This document shows, in pieces, positions 11,901 through 24,800 of a stretch of 64,000 nucleotides of DNA; position 1 is the stretch's first letter, and each line of letters opens with the position of its first letter. Position numbers and translations under genes: made by a program. The notes below the pieces were generated by a model. The model was given only the letters and a program-made list of their open reading frames with translations, had not been told where the DNA came from and made no database searches. The DNA is from Trichoplax sp. H2 (taxonomy: Eukaryota > Placozoa > Uniplacotomia > Trichoplacea), in NCBI GenBank assembly GCA_003344405.1, contig NOWV01000043.1:124001-188000 (forward strand). The letters run 5' to 3'.

Positions 11901-14165
11901 AATTTGGAATATGGTATAATATATAAAAAATTGACGTAACTAAACCACGATGCTCTCACTACAAATACTAATTATTTTATCCTCCGCTTATAATAGATGC
12001 CAGTCGAGAGAAAACACTTTTAGATCACGAAGATGATAACAGTGGAACTGAGGAAGAATATGAACCTATTCCGAATGAAGATAGTCGATTTTATCGTATT
12101 ATGCACATTCTGAAAAGGGTGATACGTATAAAATGATCTGGCTATTCGAATGTTTAGAGTTCTACATAAATTGTAATATAATCCAATTCTTGATATTTAA
12201 AAAATGTCTATCAATTGATACCATTTTAAGACATGGCCAGTTTTCACGGCACATTTCCTATGTTTTACAATCACCTATGGTATTTTCCCATCTCTTCCAT
12301 CGCGTGTTATTTCCGTCAATTACCAAAGTCATAGCCCATTAACAGGTATTTCACAGATGAACCATTGAACTAGCCATGAAATATGAGAATGTATTTTACT
12401 TGCACTTTAGAATGATTTAATTTTTGCCTGTGTTAATTGATTGCATAGCACTGTCGTACAAAAATTATTAAATTACCATTTGCAAATAGTTAGTTGTACC
12501 AATTATCTAAACATTGGATTTAACGATAGTTTACCTGTCATTTAGTGTTGATATTTATTAAGTTATAGTCTGTAAACAGGATTATAATCAGACTACTAAT
12601 ATTTAAATGATTCATTTGAATCTGTATTATTCGTGCGACTGCATTATATTTGCTTTCTGCGGTCTTTTTTTATTAAATAGAAGCTAATTTAAGATTATAG
12701 CTATCTAGTTAGATAATTTTAAGAAATAAATTGTAACAGATGCTTTGCTGTCTTATAAGTCGACGCCTCAATTAGGCGAATTTTCCATAAATGAAAGGTT
12801 GCCAGTCTCAATATGCGGCTCCTAAGTTAAAAACTGTCAGAATGTTAATCTTAATGGAAATACCTCCATTCGTTGAATATATTCAACTCTACATTTATTT
12901 CAGGTCCCTTATTTATACCAGTAGCGTGTTTCTTAATATATGCCGTCGCTGAAGTTGTTAGCGGAGTTGTTTCTAGATGGATATTATTGGTGAGTTAACC
13001 AATGTGCATATTGAATGTAAGCATGAAGAAACCTAAGAGTTAATGTAAAAGTACTACTACTCCTTTTACAACAATTGATCAGATTGAAGTTTTACATTTT
13101 TTGGAAGCTGTTACAGAACTGTTTCTTTCTCAATCTATAAATCCTATTTCCAGACAATTTATATAGCTTGTAATTTATTACCATCGTTTAAAAAATAGAT
13201 TTTATTGATTTAAAAGCATTTAAAACCTGGAGATTTATTTTTCTATGAATTCATACTGATTATTATCTAACAGAATTTTTTCAACTTTTATTTGCTTCGT
13301 AAATATTATTAAATTTAGCCTAGGCAAAATCAAGGGCTGTCCTTATTGTTCTTATCCATAAGCAGAATTGCTTTTATTCCACTGTTTCTGTATTGTAATG
13401 TTCAACCACGAAAGCATTTACCAGTGAAAATCTATAATGATGTGGCTTACATAATGCTAGTTCTGCTGTTTGCTTTTTCTCATGGATATATCAATACACT
13501 CTGTTCAATGTATACGCCAAAGTAAGTTCCATCTTGAAAAATTTGACACCGAATTGCTTATGAAACTATAACATTGTTATTTAGCTGCCAATAGACCGTA
13601 GTAAAAAGCTTATTGATATACCAACCTATTATAGTTTGAATACTTAAAATTTAAGACAATTAATCATGATAAACCTATGAAAGATCTTCGTATTGATGCG
13701 ATAAAGACACAATTTAAATATAAAATTTACACTATATGATACCTTCTATAGAATTAATGCTATTCTTATTGTAGATCAGAGATAGCTAGTGTGCTTATTA
13801 TTAATTTAATCAAAATTCTATTATCTTGATTATTAAGAGAGTAAAGTAAAATTTTTAGATAGGAGTTAATTAGCAATTTTATAGCAAATACTAAGCTAGT
13901 TTTGGTATATGAATTTAGATATAGTAATGATATCGTAATAAATGGTAGATGAGCCTACTATTCTTCGATGTGTAATTGTAGATGATGAACGAAATCCCTT
14001 TCGCCGTCGACTAACTTGATCAACTTCTACCGATATACTAATTTTTATTTTAGGCGTGTTCGAGCTCGATTTAGTGAATCTGCAGGAGTATTGGCTTACT
14101 TTGCTCTCATGGCTGGAGTTACTGCTGGTACTGTGCTGTCATTTGGATTGATTGCGATCGTTTAG
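5982..14165 (+). CDS. ENT-1: equilibrative nucleoside transporter (SLC29) family protein, 14 exons, 432 aa
   Basis: Coding exons: 5982-6019, 9071-9152, 9269-9387, 9488-9582, 9978-10028, 10576-10664, 10857-10905, 11647-11744, 11874-11913, 11997-12118, 12231-12345, 12904-12989, 13319-13521, 14054-14165. All introns are GT-AG, phases join, and no internal stop occurs. ENTs are 11-TM facilitative carriers for nucleosides and nucleobases. Visible marks: DRYYI then TM1 (residues 14-36), TM4 with YQGSLFGLAG (Q136), acidic cytosolic loop about 208-261, WPV at TM7, FIPVACF at TM8, FIPLFLYCN and QPRKHLPV at TM9, FAFSHGY at TM10 and FSESAG at TM11. The start follows the pattern of the paralogs (a 38-base exon 1 ending Asp-Arg). 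Oddities: the TM1 PWN motif is PIH (31-33), and the TM8 Asp/Arg pair of human ENT1 is Glu316/Gly320, so transport activity or specificity is doubtful. Intron 1 is 3.05 kb and contains an LTR-like insert; the other introns are 83-741 bases. Family assignment is sure, substrate unknown. Confidence 0.93.
7213..7571 (+). mobile_element. LTR-like element in ENT-1 intron 1
   Basis: Starts TGTGG and ends ATCACA, with TATAAAAG at 7333-7340 and AATAAA at 7490-7495, the same order of signals as the LTR at 1-445. The segment after the TATA box (a GTTAGTTAGTTCT block) resembles the corresponding part of that LTR. No target-site duplication is evident, so the boundaries are tentative. Confidence 0.4.
8979..9152 (+). 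other. Possible alternative first exon of ENT-1 reading into exon 2
   Basis: An ATG at 8979 (MSNKSNIRLIESF...) opens a frame that runs without a stop through the exon 2 acceptor AG (9069-9070) and is in frame with exon 2 (His-Cys-Arg-Tyr-Tyr). It could serve as an alternative start that skips the distant exon 1. A similar-looking MASIAKLKLVESF frame begins at 28044, but there it ends in a GT donor. In-frame continuity by chance is the main alternative. Confidence 0.3.
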
Positions 14166-14464
14166 TTCGCCAATGCAACCAAATTAATTTATGCTTGCAA
14201 AACTTATCGTATGGATAATGAATGTCTGGTTTGGTTATGCTTAAGCCAAATAGCAGTATTTAGCAATGTTTAAAAAATGTAGATAATTGTAGTAGAGTGC
14301 TTTGCCTTAAATTTGAGTGCACTATTTTTTATAAGTATTGTTTGTCTGTGGGCTTAAAAAATTATATAAGCGAGCAGTTATCTAACACGACCTCAGTGTC
14401 GAAATTAAAATTTATGTAGGAATAATAATCTAAAGAAAATTTTATCTCTGGCTCCTTATATCGC

Positions 14465-14470
14465 AATAAA
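14465..14470 (+). promoter_or_regulatory. Candidate polyadenylation signal of ENT-1
   Basis: AATAAA 300 bases after the ENT-1 stop codon; no closer copy was noticed. Confidence 0.35.
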
Positions 14471-15340
14471 GTCTTTTACAAAATTTTCTTGAACAAAATA
14501 ACGCAAAACCTTGCGGATCAGCTGCTCATTTTTAGCGACTTGTCTCTAAAGATATAAAAAAATTACATAACCGAAGAATGTAGAGAATCTAGTTTGTTCT
14601 ATCACATCGTACGTTTCCGGCTGGCTCATAAATATCCTGATTAAGAATATCATCGTTCGCGTAATGAAACTATTTCAGATTTTCTAGCTAAGGTTTATAG
14701 TGAAAATATTTGAGATTATAGTCTAGGCAAGTAGCAATATACGTAATCCAGTTGGCCTTATCATCATGTGCCTGTTAATTTATTAGCTATTTGCACATGG
14801 CAGGGTTAGCGTTAGTACGGCTTAACATCACTTCTCTAAAATATCATAATATATCATGATATATTAACAAACATATGGTATAAGGAATAATTTGTTGTAC
14901 AAACGCTTTAATTATATGCTTGCAAATGACTGCGTCAGTTCAATGGCGCAACCGAAACTTGCTGGCCCTTAAATAGTGATATTTATAAAATTGGTAGAAT
15001 TAATAATTTATTGTAAACTTTTCATTAACGTAATCGATTCTAGTTCTAAATTTAATAAATTAGCGATGAGCATAGCTCTTAGAAAATGGTAAGATGAATG
15101 CCGTAATTAAAGTGAACTGTTGATTAGGCCTAGGATTTAATTCCAATGGATCCGAGCATAACTTGCACACTACTTTGCCAGATTTAAATTAGTATCCGAA
15201 CCATCTTGTATTTGTTAATAATGAAGCGTTTTCGAAATTTTAGTAATTACATTTGACACTTAATTTCGAAATACAGATGGTCGAGTATGGAAGTCAAGCT
15301 GATACTCACGCATAAAATCATTTCCCTCTGAAGCCTTAAT

Positions 15341-16408
15341 TTGTTAAAATTGCTATTTATGTCAATAAGCAGAATTGCTTTTATTCCTCTCTTTATCTAT
15401 TGCAATATCCAACTAAGGAAGCATTTGCCTATCAAAGTCTACAGCAATATCGCTTATATTATTTTAGTTCTACTGCTAAGGTCTTTCTCATGGATACGTC
15501 AGTTCACGATGCGCAATGTATTTACCAAGGTTAGTGCTGTCATAAAAGAATCTGAAATTGTATCATTTAAAACGATAGTATTACATTTTAGCTGTAATTA
15601 CTTGTCAGTTAGCATTCACTGATATATAAACCTACTAAAGCTCAAAAAGATAATTTGGAATATATTATAGTGAGCGTAAATCTATAAAATATCTAGATAT
15701 TGACAAATGGCAGTTGGTTACGAGAATAGAAGTAGGTTTTACTTTCTATGATTTTTTGTACAGAATTGGTACTATCAATTAAGCTAATCATGGTCTGCTA
15801 GTATGGCGTGCTTATTATTTATATATTTATAATCGATTTAATCAACACTATTTTCTGTATACGTGTAAACATGATCTTAGCTTATAACAGAGTACGTCAT
15901 TATCTGCTTTGGCATGAAATAGTAACCCTATAGAAGACATGTAGTTAATTATTGCTGTCTCGTATATGAATGTTGATGCAATATTCATGTCATTATTGAT
16001 AGTAGATAAATCTTTGACCGATAGTTTAAATAATTGAAATTTGAAAGTAACTGAAGTTTTAAATCGATGGCCACAGGCTATCATCTGCTCTTAATTACTG
16101 CAATGATTATTAAAGGGCTCCTAGCGATAGTTTTTTAATCGAATACACTACAACGAATAGTGTCACTGTTTTAGTTTTAATTGCAAATCAGTGCCACTTA
16201 CTATTCGATATTTGATTTTTACTAATCATTCAAGATTAATTTGTAATCTAATTATGTGATTGATCTAGTTCTATTCACACTTTTATTTCCTTTAGGCATG
16301 TTCAAACTCAATTTACTGAATCTGCAGGAGCACTGGCTTACTTTTTCCCTCGTGACTGGAATTACTGTTGGTGCAGCTATTTCATTTGGAATAAGCAAGA
16401 TCATTTAG
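15341..16408 (+). pseudogene. Truncated ENT copy: exons 13 and 14 only
   Basis: About 15341-15530 reads MSISRIAFIPLFIYCNIQ then LRKHLPIKVYSNIAYIIL, the exon 13 core (TM9-TM10), but a frame change near 15478 is needed to reach the expected HGY and CAMY segments, and the usual exon 13 acceptor is missing. The exon 14 relic at 16296-16408 follows a good acceptor and reads HVQTQFTESAGALAYF, then needs a one-base shift to give TGITVGAAISFG and the TAG stop. It is 113 rather than 112 bases long. Exons 1-12 are absent from the flanks, so this is a 3' fragment left by unequal exchange within the array. Confidence 0.85.
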
Positions 16409-17879
16409 TTCAATATTGAATTTAAATTCATTCATGATTACTTCACCTGTAGTACTTTTACCGGAAATATCTATGGTGATATTAAAGTCGGAAGCAATAT
16501 TTTGCTGTTTTTTTAGATAACTGCTACTGAATTTCAGCATGGAATTTGGGTATCCTATCAATTTTAATTAAACAAGGCAGTTTGCAGTAATTCCAGCATT
16601 TAAAAGATAAAAAAAACGAATAGCTTGCGAGTACTAGGTTGCTTTATTCTGTTGTACTTTTAATCGATCTGATTATATCGTGAAGTATTTTATGTTGTAT
16701 CTTGTACTTGTCTAACTGCTTGTATAGTTGAACAGTTTATTAAAATCCTGTTTGTCACATCAATTTGCTATATTCCCGCTCTGCATGTTAATTGTGACTT
16801 ACCTGTTGCTAATAAGCATGTGTATCGTTGATCTGAACGCTGTGATGTATTCCGCAAAGATTCGGATCTTAATCCATCATACTGTAAAAGAGTTAATAAT
16901 TCATGAATATTAATGTTAATAGCTATTTAAGTTTACTAATCTTGCTAGTGTTACCCATGGGCAGGCCTTTCTATCTTCTCCAGGTTATAGTCCTCTACGA
17001 ATTAAGGAAATTAATGACTATTAAACCTTGCCAATCATTTTCCCTCCTACTCTACATTAGATTGGAAGAAGATCGCCCAAGATTCAATCTTCGTCCGATA
17101 GTTTAGGTTACTAATTATCATGTATGCAATTATACTTAAGACTTGTTACAGATTTCTATTTTATTGAGTAATTCGTCCATTCAGATTCGCCATACACGAT
17201 GGAGCAAAATAATAATATCGTTGATTCTCTTAGAAATTAATTCTATAACGGCTACATAAACATATAAATTTTCCGTGGAAATGGACTGATTAGGTAGAGC
17301 AAACGTACATTAAGTTTATGAATACTTAACCTTTAAATTTTAATTGGTATAAGCTTATATTATTCTGGCTACAACTTAAGCAAGTACCATAGTTATGATT
17401 AGTGATTGAAATTACTAAGCAGGTAGACGCAAGCGAGAGTAACATTTAAACTCCAAAGAAAGATGGATTAATATTATCATCACGCACCACCATGCTCGCA
17501 TTACCTCCAACCTAGCAGTATTTATAAAAATGCAGCACGTGCATATTTTACTTCAGTTTTTGCAAAAAGAGTGTAATATCTAATAGTATATATGCTGCAG
17601 CAAAGCTAGATAAAGACTAATTATATAATATTACCGTTAAATTATATATTACCAATTATTAAGCGCATAGTTATTGTAGAATCTACAATATAACTGCAAT
17701 TCATTGGATTCTTGCACGTAAAAAAAAACAGAAACTGTATCAGCGAGAACCTACTTTTACATATATTTTCCATTTTATCTTATTTTATATTATAATTTTG
17801 TACCCAAAATGCCTAGAATGATGCTTCTTATAACAGGAATGCAGACGATACAGAAATAATTAGCTAATGCCAGTAAGAT

Positions 17880-17990
17880 GGTGCTATGTGTAACTTAACT
17901 CTAGCGTCATCAATCATAGCAATTTCAGATAAAACATAAAGTACTTAAACTAATTGATTATTACAGATTTATTGCTATAAGCGAATTATT
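17880..17990. repeat. Conserved array-spacer block (left copy)
   Basis: Similar to 27445-27560: shared GCTATGTGTAA, TTAACTCT, AATTTCAG and AGATTTATTGCT words in the same order and spacing. It precedes ENT-2 exon 1 by about 0.9 kb; the partner precedes the relic exon 1 at 28044 by about 0.5 kb. Confidence 0.5.
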
Positions 17991-18709
17991 TTGGTACAAA
18001 GCAACCTAGTTTACTTAAATAAATAGACTAATAGGTATTTTTATTTGCAGTAATATCAGCTAGAATAAAAAATGATTGATTTGAAATGAGCAATTCTAAA
18101 AATTTCAAGTTTAGAGATCGTTTGGTTTTAATGCTCGCTTAACTTATATTAAGCCGTTGATGGTGCTAGTGTGTCTTTCTAGGATCGAGTAGAATGGACA
18201 AATTGCAGTGTAAAATCTTAATTCTACTGGATTATAGAAACTCCTTTTGCAAAGAGTAAAGTGGTAGTGCATAGTATTATTATTTTAATTTATCTACAAC
18301 GGCATACGTTAGTGTGTTATTCCAGGATAGACCAACCGAAAAAGTGAGTTTAAAACCTGAGTTTCCATTCCGTGTTTAGACAGCATGGTGATAATTGAAA
18401 GCGGTCTTTCCTTAGTCATTCGCAAGGATGACTAAGTAATAATATTGGTCTCCCTTGAGAGCTAATGTAATTGTTTCGTCCGTCGATCACATAATAATAC
18501 ATTAATGAATAGTGCGTTTATGCCAATAGTTGACTAACTAATCATATAATGATATCATATGTTGCATCTTACTACGAGAAAATGGTTCATAATGTGTTCA
18601 CCATTATAATTTATATAAAAGATGAATAAATACTGTTCTCATTCACTATCGAAAAAGCAATTAAACGGTCAAGAATTTCGTCAACTACGATTTTTAACGC
18701 TAGACACTG

Positions 18710-18717
18710 TATAAAAA
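18710..18717 (+). promoter_or_regulatory. Candidate TATA box of ENT-2
   Basis: TATAAAAA followed by GG, 156 bases upstream of the ENT-2 start codon. This would leave a 5' untranslated region of about 125 bases. It is based on sequence match and position only. Confidence 0.35.
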
Positions 18718-18865
18718 GGCCTTGATCACATTCTATATTGGGAAACGAATCTGTTTTTCATTTTATATAGAGAATAATTTGCCTACTCGCTTCTTTACTG
18801 AACTGGATTGAATTTTCTCCATTAAATATGATATGATATCTAACTGAACCGAAAAATTTTCCATC

Positions 18866-21800
18866 ATGAGTTCAAAAAGCGCTGGAGCTAAACCGACTGA
18901 TAGGTAAATGAATCCATGATGATGTAGAAATGGCATTTGTATTGCATTCATACGTAAAGTAGGATATAAATTAAATTCCCGTATTTCATTTTGTTGCTTT
19001 CGAGCTTATTTTGCTTTCACCATCAAATGAGATCTGACCATAACGGATCAGAACAGGATCGTAGAAGTTAATTAAGTGTTACTTAAAGAAAGAAAAAGTA
19101 TTTTTATTTCGCTTCTTTTTCGCCTTTCTTTGACAATTGCTTGCGTTTTTTAGCTAATATCACCTTAGTTGACTTGACTGCTTTTATAACATGATGGCAC
19201 ATGACAATAGGTTATCCTATTTTTAAATTTCGCCCAATATTTTTCTCAGCATATCACGATCATCCATCCAATATATTGTTATAATATGTGGCTATAACGA
19301 TATGACATAACGGAGCACTCTCCTATTTTCACCTTTTTTGTTTACTAGTTTTCGTATCTTTACGATTTGTCAACCTTATGTGCACATTTTATACGTAAGT
19401 TATTTATTCTATATATAGTCATAATGCTTAGATTAAACGATGTCTTGATAATATAACATTTAACCTAGTTAAATTTAACGATGATGTCATGCTAGTATAC
19501 GTTATACTCCATGCTTGCTGCAGATTAATTCTAATTAAAAATTATTCAGCATTACTGCAGTAAATAGATTGGATTTAAGCTGTTTATATGGGTGGGCTAT
19601 AGTTATAGCCGTATTTAATGCCATTGTACATTTTTAACTTCGTGATCGTCTGCAAAATTACTAAACAGTTATTACTTATGTTTTTCCATTTCTTTTTAGC
19701 TTTCTTGATTGCAGATTTCATTGGTTAATGTGTAGTTTGTTCCGTCTTCTCTAATGCTTATTTTATTCTCAGTAACAATGAACTTCATATTTGACTAATT
19801 GCCACTTCCTTGAAAATAGAATTTTAACTCAGGGATTATAGTTGGATTTAATCTAGATTATATTTCATACCATCACAATTGGACTTACCCTAGTGGCTGA
19901 CATTGAGTTTATTTCACCTCCTCTTAGTTTAAACATATTCCAATTATCATTTACATTACTTTCATTAATTACTTTATTTTTATTACATTATTGATCTTAC
20001 CTCATTTCTTTCATGGTTCAAGTAATTTCCAATTTTAATTTTTAATATTCCTCAAAGTATTAAGCTTACCGTTAGCTAGCAATCCTATGCTTAACCAACT
20101 AAAATTGAATTTATTTTATAGATACAATATAATTTACATTGTCTTCATTATCCTGGGAACCGCTAGTACCTTGCCCGTGCATATTTTTTATACCGCATCT
20201 TCGGTAAGAAATACAGCGTCTTGAATGCTATATCCTTTCCTTTGATCGACATTTATCCTGCTAAATGTGGCAGTAAACGTTAATTCTTTATTAATGGAAT
20301 AACTGATTTGGATATCTGGTAGTACTATAAGGCCAAGCTAAAAGGAACACGATATGAGCATGTCATTGAGAACTATTTGATGTTGGCTTACAGTTTACCT
20401 ACCTTATTTATGGGGGTTATCAATCTTATGCTACTGCGATCGTAAGTAGAAATCAGATAAAATTGTCAATATTTATAATTCTAGTTTAGTCTTTGACCAA
20501 GCTAATAAATGATTTGATTTCAATACATTTAATTTTGGTTTAGATTTGATGTCAGAAAACGACTAGCCTTTTCAGTAATCATGCTTATAATCTTTTTCAC
20601 AGTTACGGCTATATTGGCAAAATTAGATACAACCAAATGTAAGGCTTTCTCGTTTATAAATTGTATCATGAATAGCTTTATTTGTTATCAATAAATGATA
20701 CCCTGCTTAGTGCCTATTCTATCGTAAGATCGTTTTTTTCCAATTATATGCTAAGTGGTATTTTGTTTCCAGCTTTTCTATTGGAAATTACTATTTAACA
20801 TCTGATGGAACGATCAGATTTATTTGTCTAAGCAAATATAGTTACAAATATTTAGTTTGGGGTAGATCGATCTAAGTGTTCATTGCTGGTATTGAATAAA
20901 TTCAAAGGTTACGAAAAATTTTACTACAAGTGACGATTTTTTCTTCATTCTAGAACTAATGAAGGTTAATTTTGTGATTCATTTATTGTAGGGAAAATGA
21001 CATTTTTTATATTAAGCCTAACAATTATCTCCTTGAACAGCGGTAGGTAAGGCATTGCCCACAAGTTATTTACCATCCGTTGCATATACGGGGGTATATA
21101 TAAAACATTATCCGTTTAATTATTCTAACACAGTTACAAAATATTAATTATATCTTTAATTATACAACAAATATATTCAGGAATAAACTGATATTCTTGA
21201 CAGATAAATGGATGACTAATTACAGCATACTATGCAGTAGTTAAGCTATCAATGGCTCGTAATTCTACGCGCAAACTAATTTGTACTAGAATAAAATTGG
21301 TAAATCAAAATCATTCTAGTATTAGCTGCTTCTATCCCTACTCTAAGCTAGCCACTCAATAATTTGGCCCCAATTGTGGTGACTAAAGTAATTTATGAAT
21401 AATTATTGTTGAAAAATAGAATAGTAATAGCATAGTTATACAATGTAATTGAGTACATCACCAATCCTAAGACTACTCCCCTCTCCAACACCTCACTAAT
21501 CTTTCTCCAATATGTAACATTCTGGATATCACCAATCGTATTTGGTCATATCATCCTAATATTTTCATTGGGGATCTCTATTTCACTATAAAATATATTT
21601 TACATCAATTAATCACAAAGTCTTGACGCAATTAAGTAGAGGCTACTTGAAACAACTCGAAAATTTTCAATGCCTCGCTCATTGAATCTCGTCACAATGT
21701 TTCTTATGCCTCAAGTTTAAGAACTAGTCATTTTATTATCATTATTTCTCATCCTAATATTGGTCATGAGCAAGCAGCGTATTAAATTTATATTAACGTA

Positions 21801-24800
21801 AATGTTTATTGCTACCTTTGCAGCATTTTCAGCTGAGGTAAATGTAAAAATTTTACTTTTCTTAATTCCTTCTTGTATCTATGTAACAGTGTATTATAAT
21901 AAATATGCGTATAATTAATTATGCCTGCATTCTTTTTAATTCTTATCTAGTGTTTGGAAGTACTATATATCAAGGAAGCTTATTTGGATTAGCTAGTATT
22001 TTTCCAAAGGAATATGCACAAGCGCTGATCACTGGTCAAGTAAGGGATTTTATGAGCCAACATTGAATAATACTATTACAGAAACTAATTGTTTCATTGA
22101 TTCTTTTCAGATTAAAGTACTCATATGTAGCATAGATTTGAGTTTATATTTAAAACAGCGGCCTTATTGCGGCTTAATTTTATTCACTAGATTTCGAAAT
22201 TTTATTAATTAGTTTATTTGATTTCTTTACAGGCTTTAGCTGGTGTTTTTACGGCAATTGTCAACATATTATCATTAATCGGTATAGTATAGACCTTAAT
22301 TGTGGATCATCATGTAATTTCCTTATGTTAATGCAATTACTAATGTATGAGTATCTTAAAAACATATTTAACTAGTAATAAATTTTTCGAATAAATATTT
22401 GTATGCTTAAATACCTGTAATATGTATGTGATGATATAAAACTGTCATCAGTTACTAGTTAGTAACTAGTTAAATTGCCCATCTACTAGTTTCTAGACAA
22501 CTTAACAAGTTTGGATTAGGTAAATAAACATTCGATTAACCTGAGCAATAAATAGTTTATTTAAAGCTAGCTCAATCCATTCGCTACACTAGGACGAAAG
22601 TTTAATAAACCTAATTTTCCGGCTATGTTAATGCATATTTTGCATAAATATATATTTCGAGACCTCGGTGTGATGTGAATGCAATTGTAATGCACTTGCT
22701 TTGTCTATATTTAAATATGCTTAGATCTTTTCGAATAAGGCATCGTACCTGATTAGATTAAGTTAATTTAATGCTGGTACTAAAAATACCATTAGTTTCC
22801 AGAACTTATCACTATTGCAACGCTTCCGAATTCCTTTTTACCATTAATTTGAGATTATAATTATGTACGCATAGTTGGCGTTCTAGCATTATGTCCATTA
22901 GCTAACCCTTGATACTAATGCAAAGATCATGAAATTTTTTGTACTAAACTTAAATATTTTTGCGATGACTTATTGCAGCTAGCCATTCTGCAAGCCATAG
23001 TGGTGTTGCCTACTTTATCTGTGGAATAATTTTACTATTGGTATCCTTAATAATTCAATTATTACTGAAAAAGAATGTTAGTATCTCATTCATTTGCTAA
23101 CGGCTAAAGAATCAACAAAAAGTTTTTGTATAGATATGACAAGCTATTGATATTTTCTTGATGCTGATCAATTCAATTTTTTATTCTGTTTCTAGGCTTT
23201 TGCAAGATATTATATGGAACTAAATTTAGAATATGGTATATGATTGCCCAGCGATTAGAGTGAAATATTTATCCTGAACCTCTTATTTGCAAATATGTAT
23301 AAATTATTTTACGATTCAATTATACAATAGATACCTATCAGAGGAAAAAACTGTTAAGCCATGAAGACGAATTTAGTGAAACCGATGAAGAACATGAACG
23401 TGTTCCAAATGAGGATAGCCGAATATATCGTATTAAGCACATTATAAACAAGGTAATAATGAACAGAAAATTGAATATACCACAGCAGCAACTCGCATTA
23501 CCGTAGTCCTGGATTTTGAAACAAAGTAACTTCTAAAGGGAAAATATCGATCTTGATTTAAAATCTTAATCCCTAAACATCAAATCGAAAATTGCAGTCA
23601 ATGAAACGTGATACGTCAATTGGCAAATTATTATTAGAAGCAATAATGTAGAGAATGCAGATAATACTTCCTGAAGTAATTGCACAACAATGTGAAAAAT
23701 TACTGTTAGCTATATTATAATCGAGTTATAGTAATGCTCTCTTCCTGCAGATATTTTCTCCAGTTTAAATACAATTTTTCTAGGTGAATTACCTAATTAA
23801 TTACTTGTTACGCGCTAGTAATTGATAGGACTAAATCTACATAATTATAATGTAATCCACCTCTGATTAAATTCTAATTAAATCACTGCCTCTAGTACAA
23901 CCATGCCAGTTCAGATCGATTATTTGCTTACAATTCTATTCTAAATTTAGCTTTCAATCCTATCACCAGTGGATGGTTGGATGTAGTCAGCTCGATTAAG
24001 TTAAAAATTTAGCATAAGCAGGATTTAACATTTGTAGCTGTACAGATTCAGTTATTTCGATTTAGTTAGAAATGAATGCAAGTAATAAGCAGGACTTAAT
24101 AAGATTGAAGTCTAAATGAAAACGGTAAATTACAACTCAGATATCCACGAGATTCAGATTAAGAGAAATTTGTGATTCATTTGTAAGATGGTTTTTACTG
24201 TAATCTAAAAGCTAAGATAAACACAGTTACAAATAGTTAAAAACATTTATGTTATAATTATAGAATTGTCTACTTTGATTACCTATTGGTAGTAATTTAT
24301 CTAGTAATTAAATTTATAGAGTATAAATTCTAAAAGATAGCCCTGACGGTAATGAAAAAAAATGATATGATTATTTCATAATTTAAAATTCTTTTAATGT
24401 TTAACTAAATGTAATTCTTGAAACTGGTTACTCTAGTCAATTTATCTCATTTCAGACATGGCCAGTCGTTTTGGCGTATTTTTTTTGCCATACAATCACG
24501 TTTTGTGTATTTCCTTCCATTTCATCTCGTGCAGTTTCTGTCTACCATCAAAGTCATAGCAAATTAACAGGTGTTTCTAAGGTTTACGTTTTAATAAGAT
24601 ATGAATAATAGGAATACTTCGTCTATTTTTACGCCTGAAGTTGATACTATCATTATCAAATGTTCGAATTGTAGTAATGGCAAAATAAATTTTTTATGTA
24701 ACGAATGCTATTACAAGTTAGTTAGGCTACTATTTCCTTTAAATTTTTATTAATATTGATGATGATTAAATTATGAGGCTGAATCGTAATCAGCCTGCAG

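Larger units (their letters stand above)
16409..18865. other. Spacer between the ENT-1 relic and ENT-2
   Basis: No family-recognisable gene; the short frames at 16728-17106 are noise-like. The block 17880-17990 is similar to 27445-27560, which also lies upstream of an ENT exon 1, so it may be shared promoter-proximal sequence carried along by the tandem duplication. Confidence 0.45.

Noticed and set aside
16728-17106. Two overlapping 60-70 codon plus frames
   Set aside because: No family features, no similarity to any ENT exon, and no splice or promoter context.
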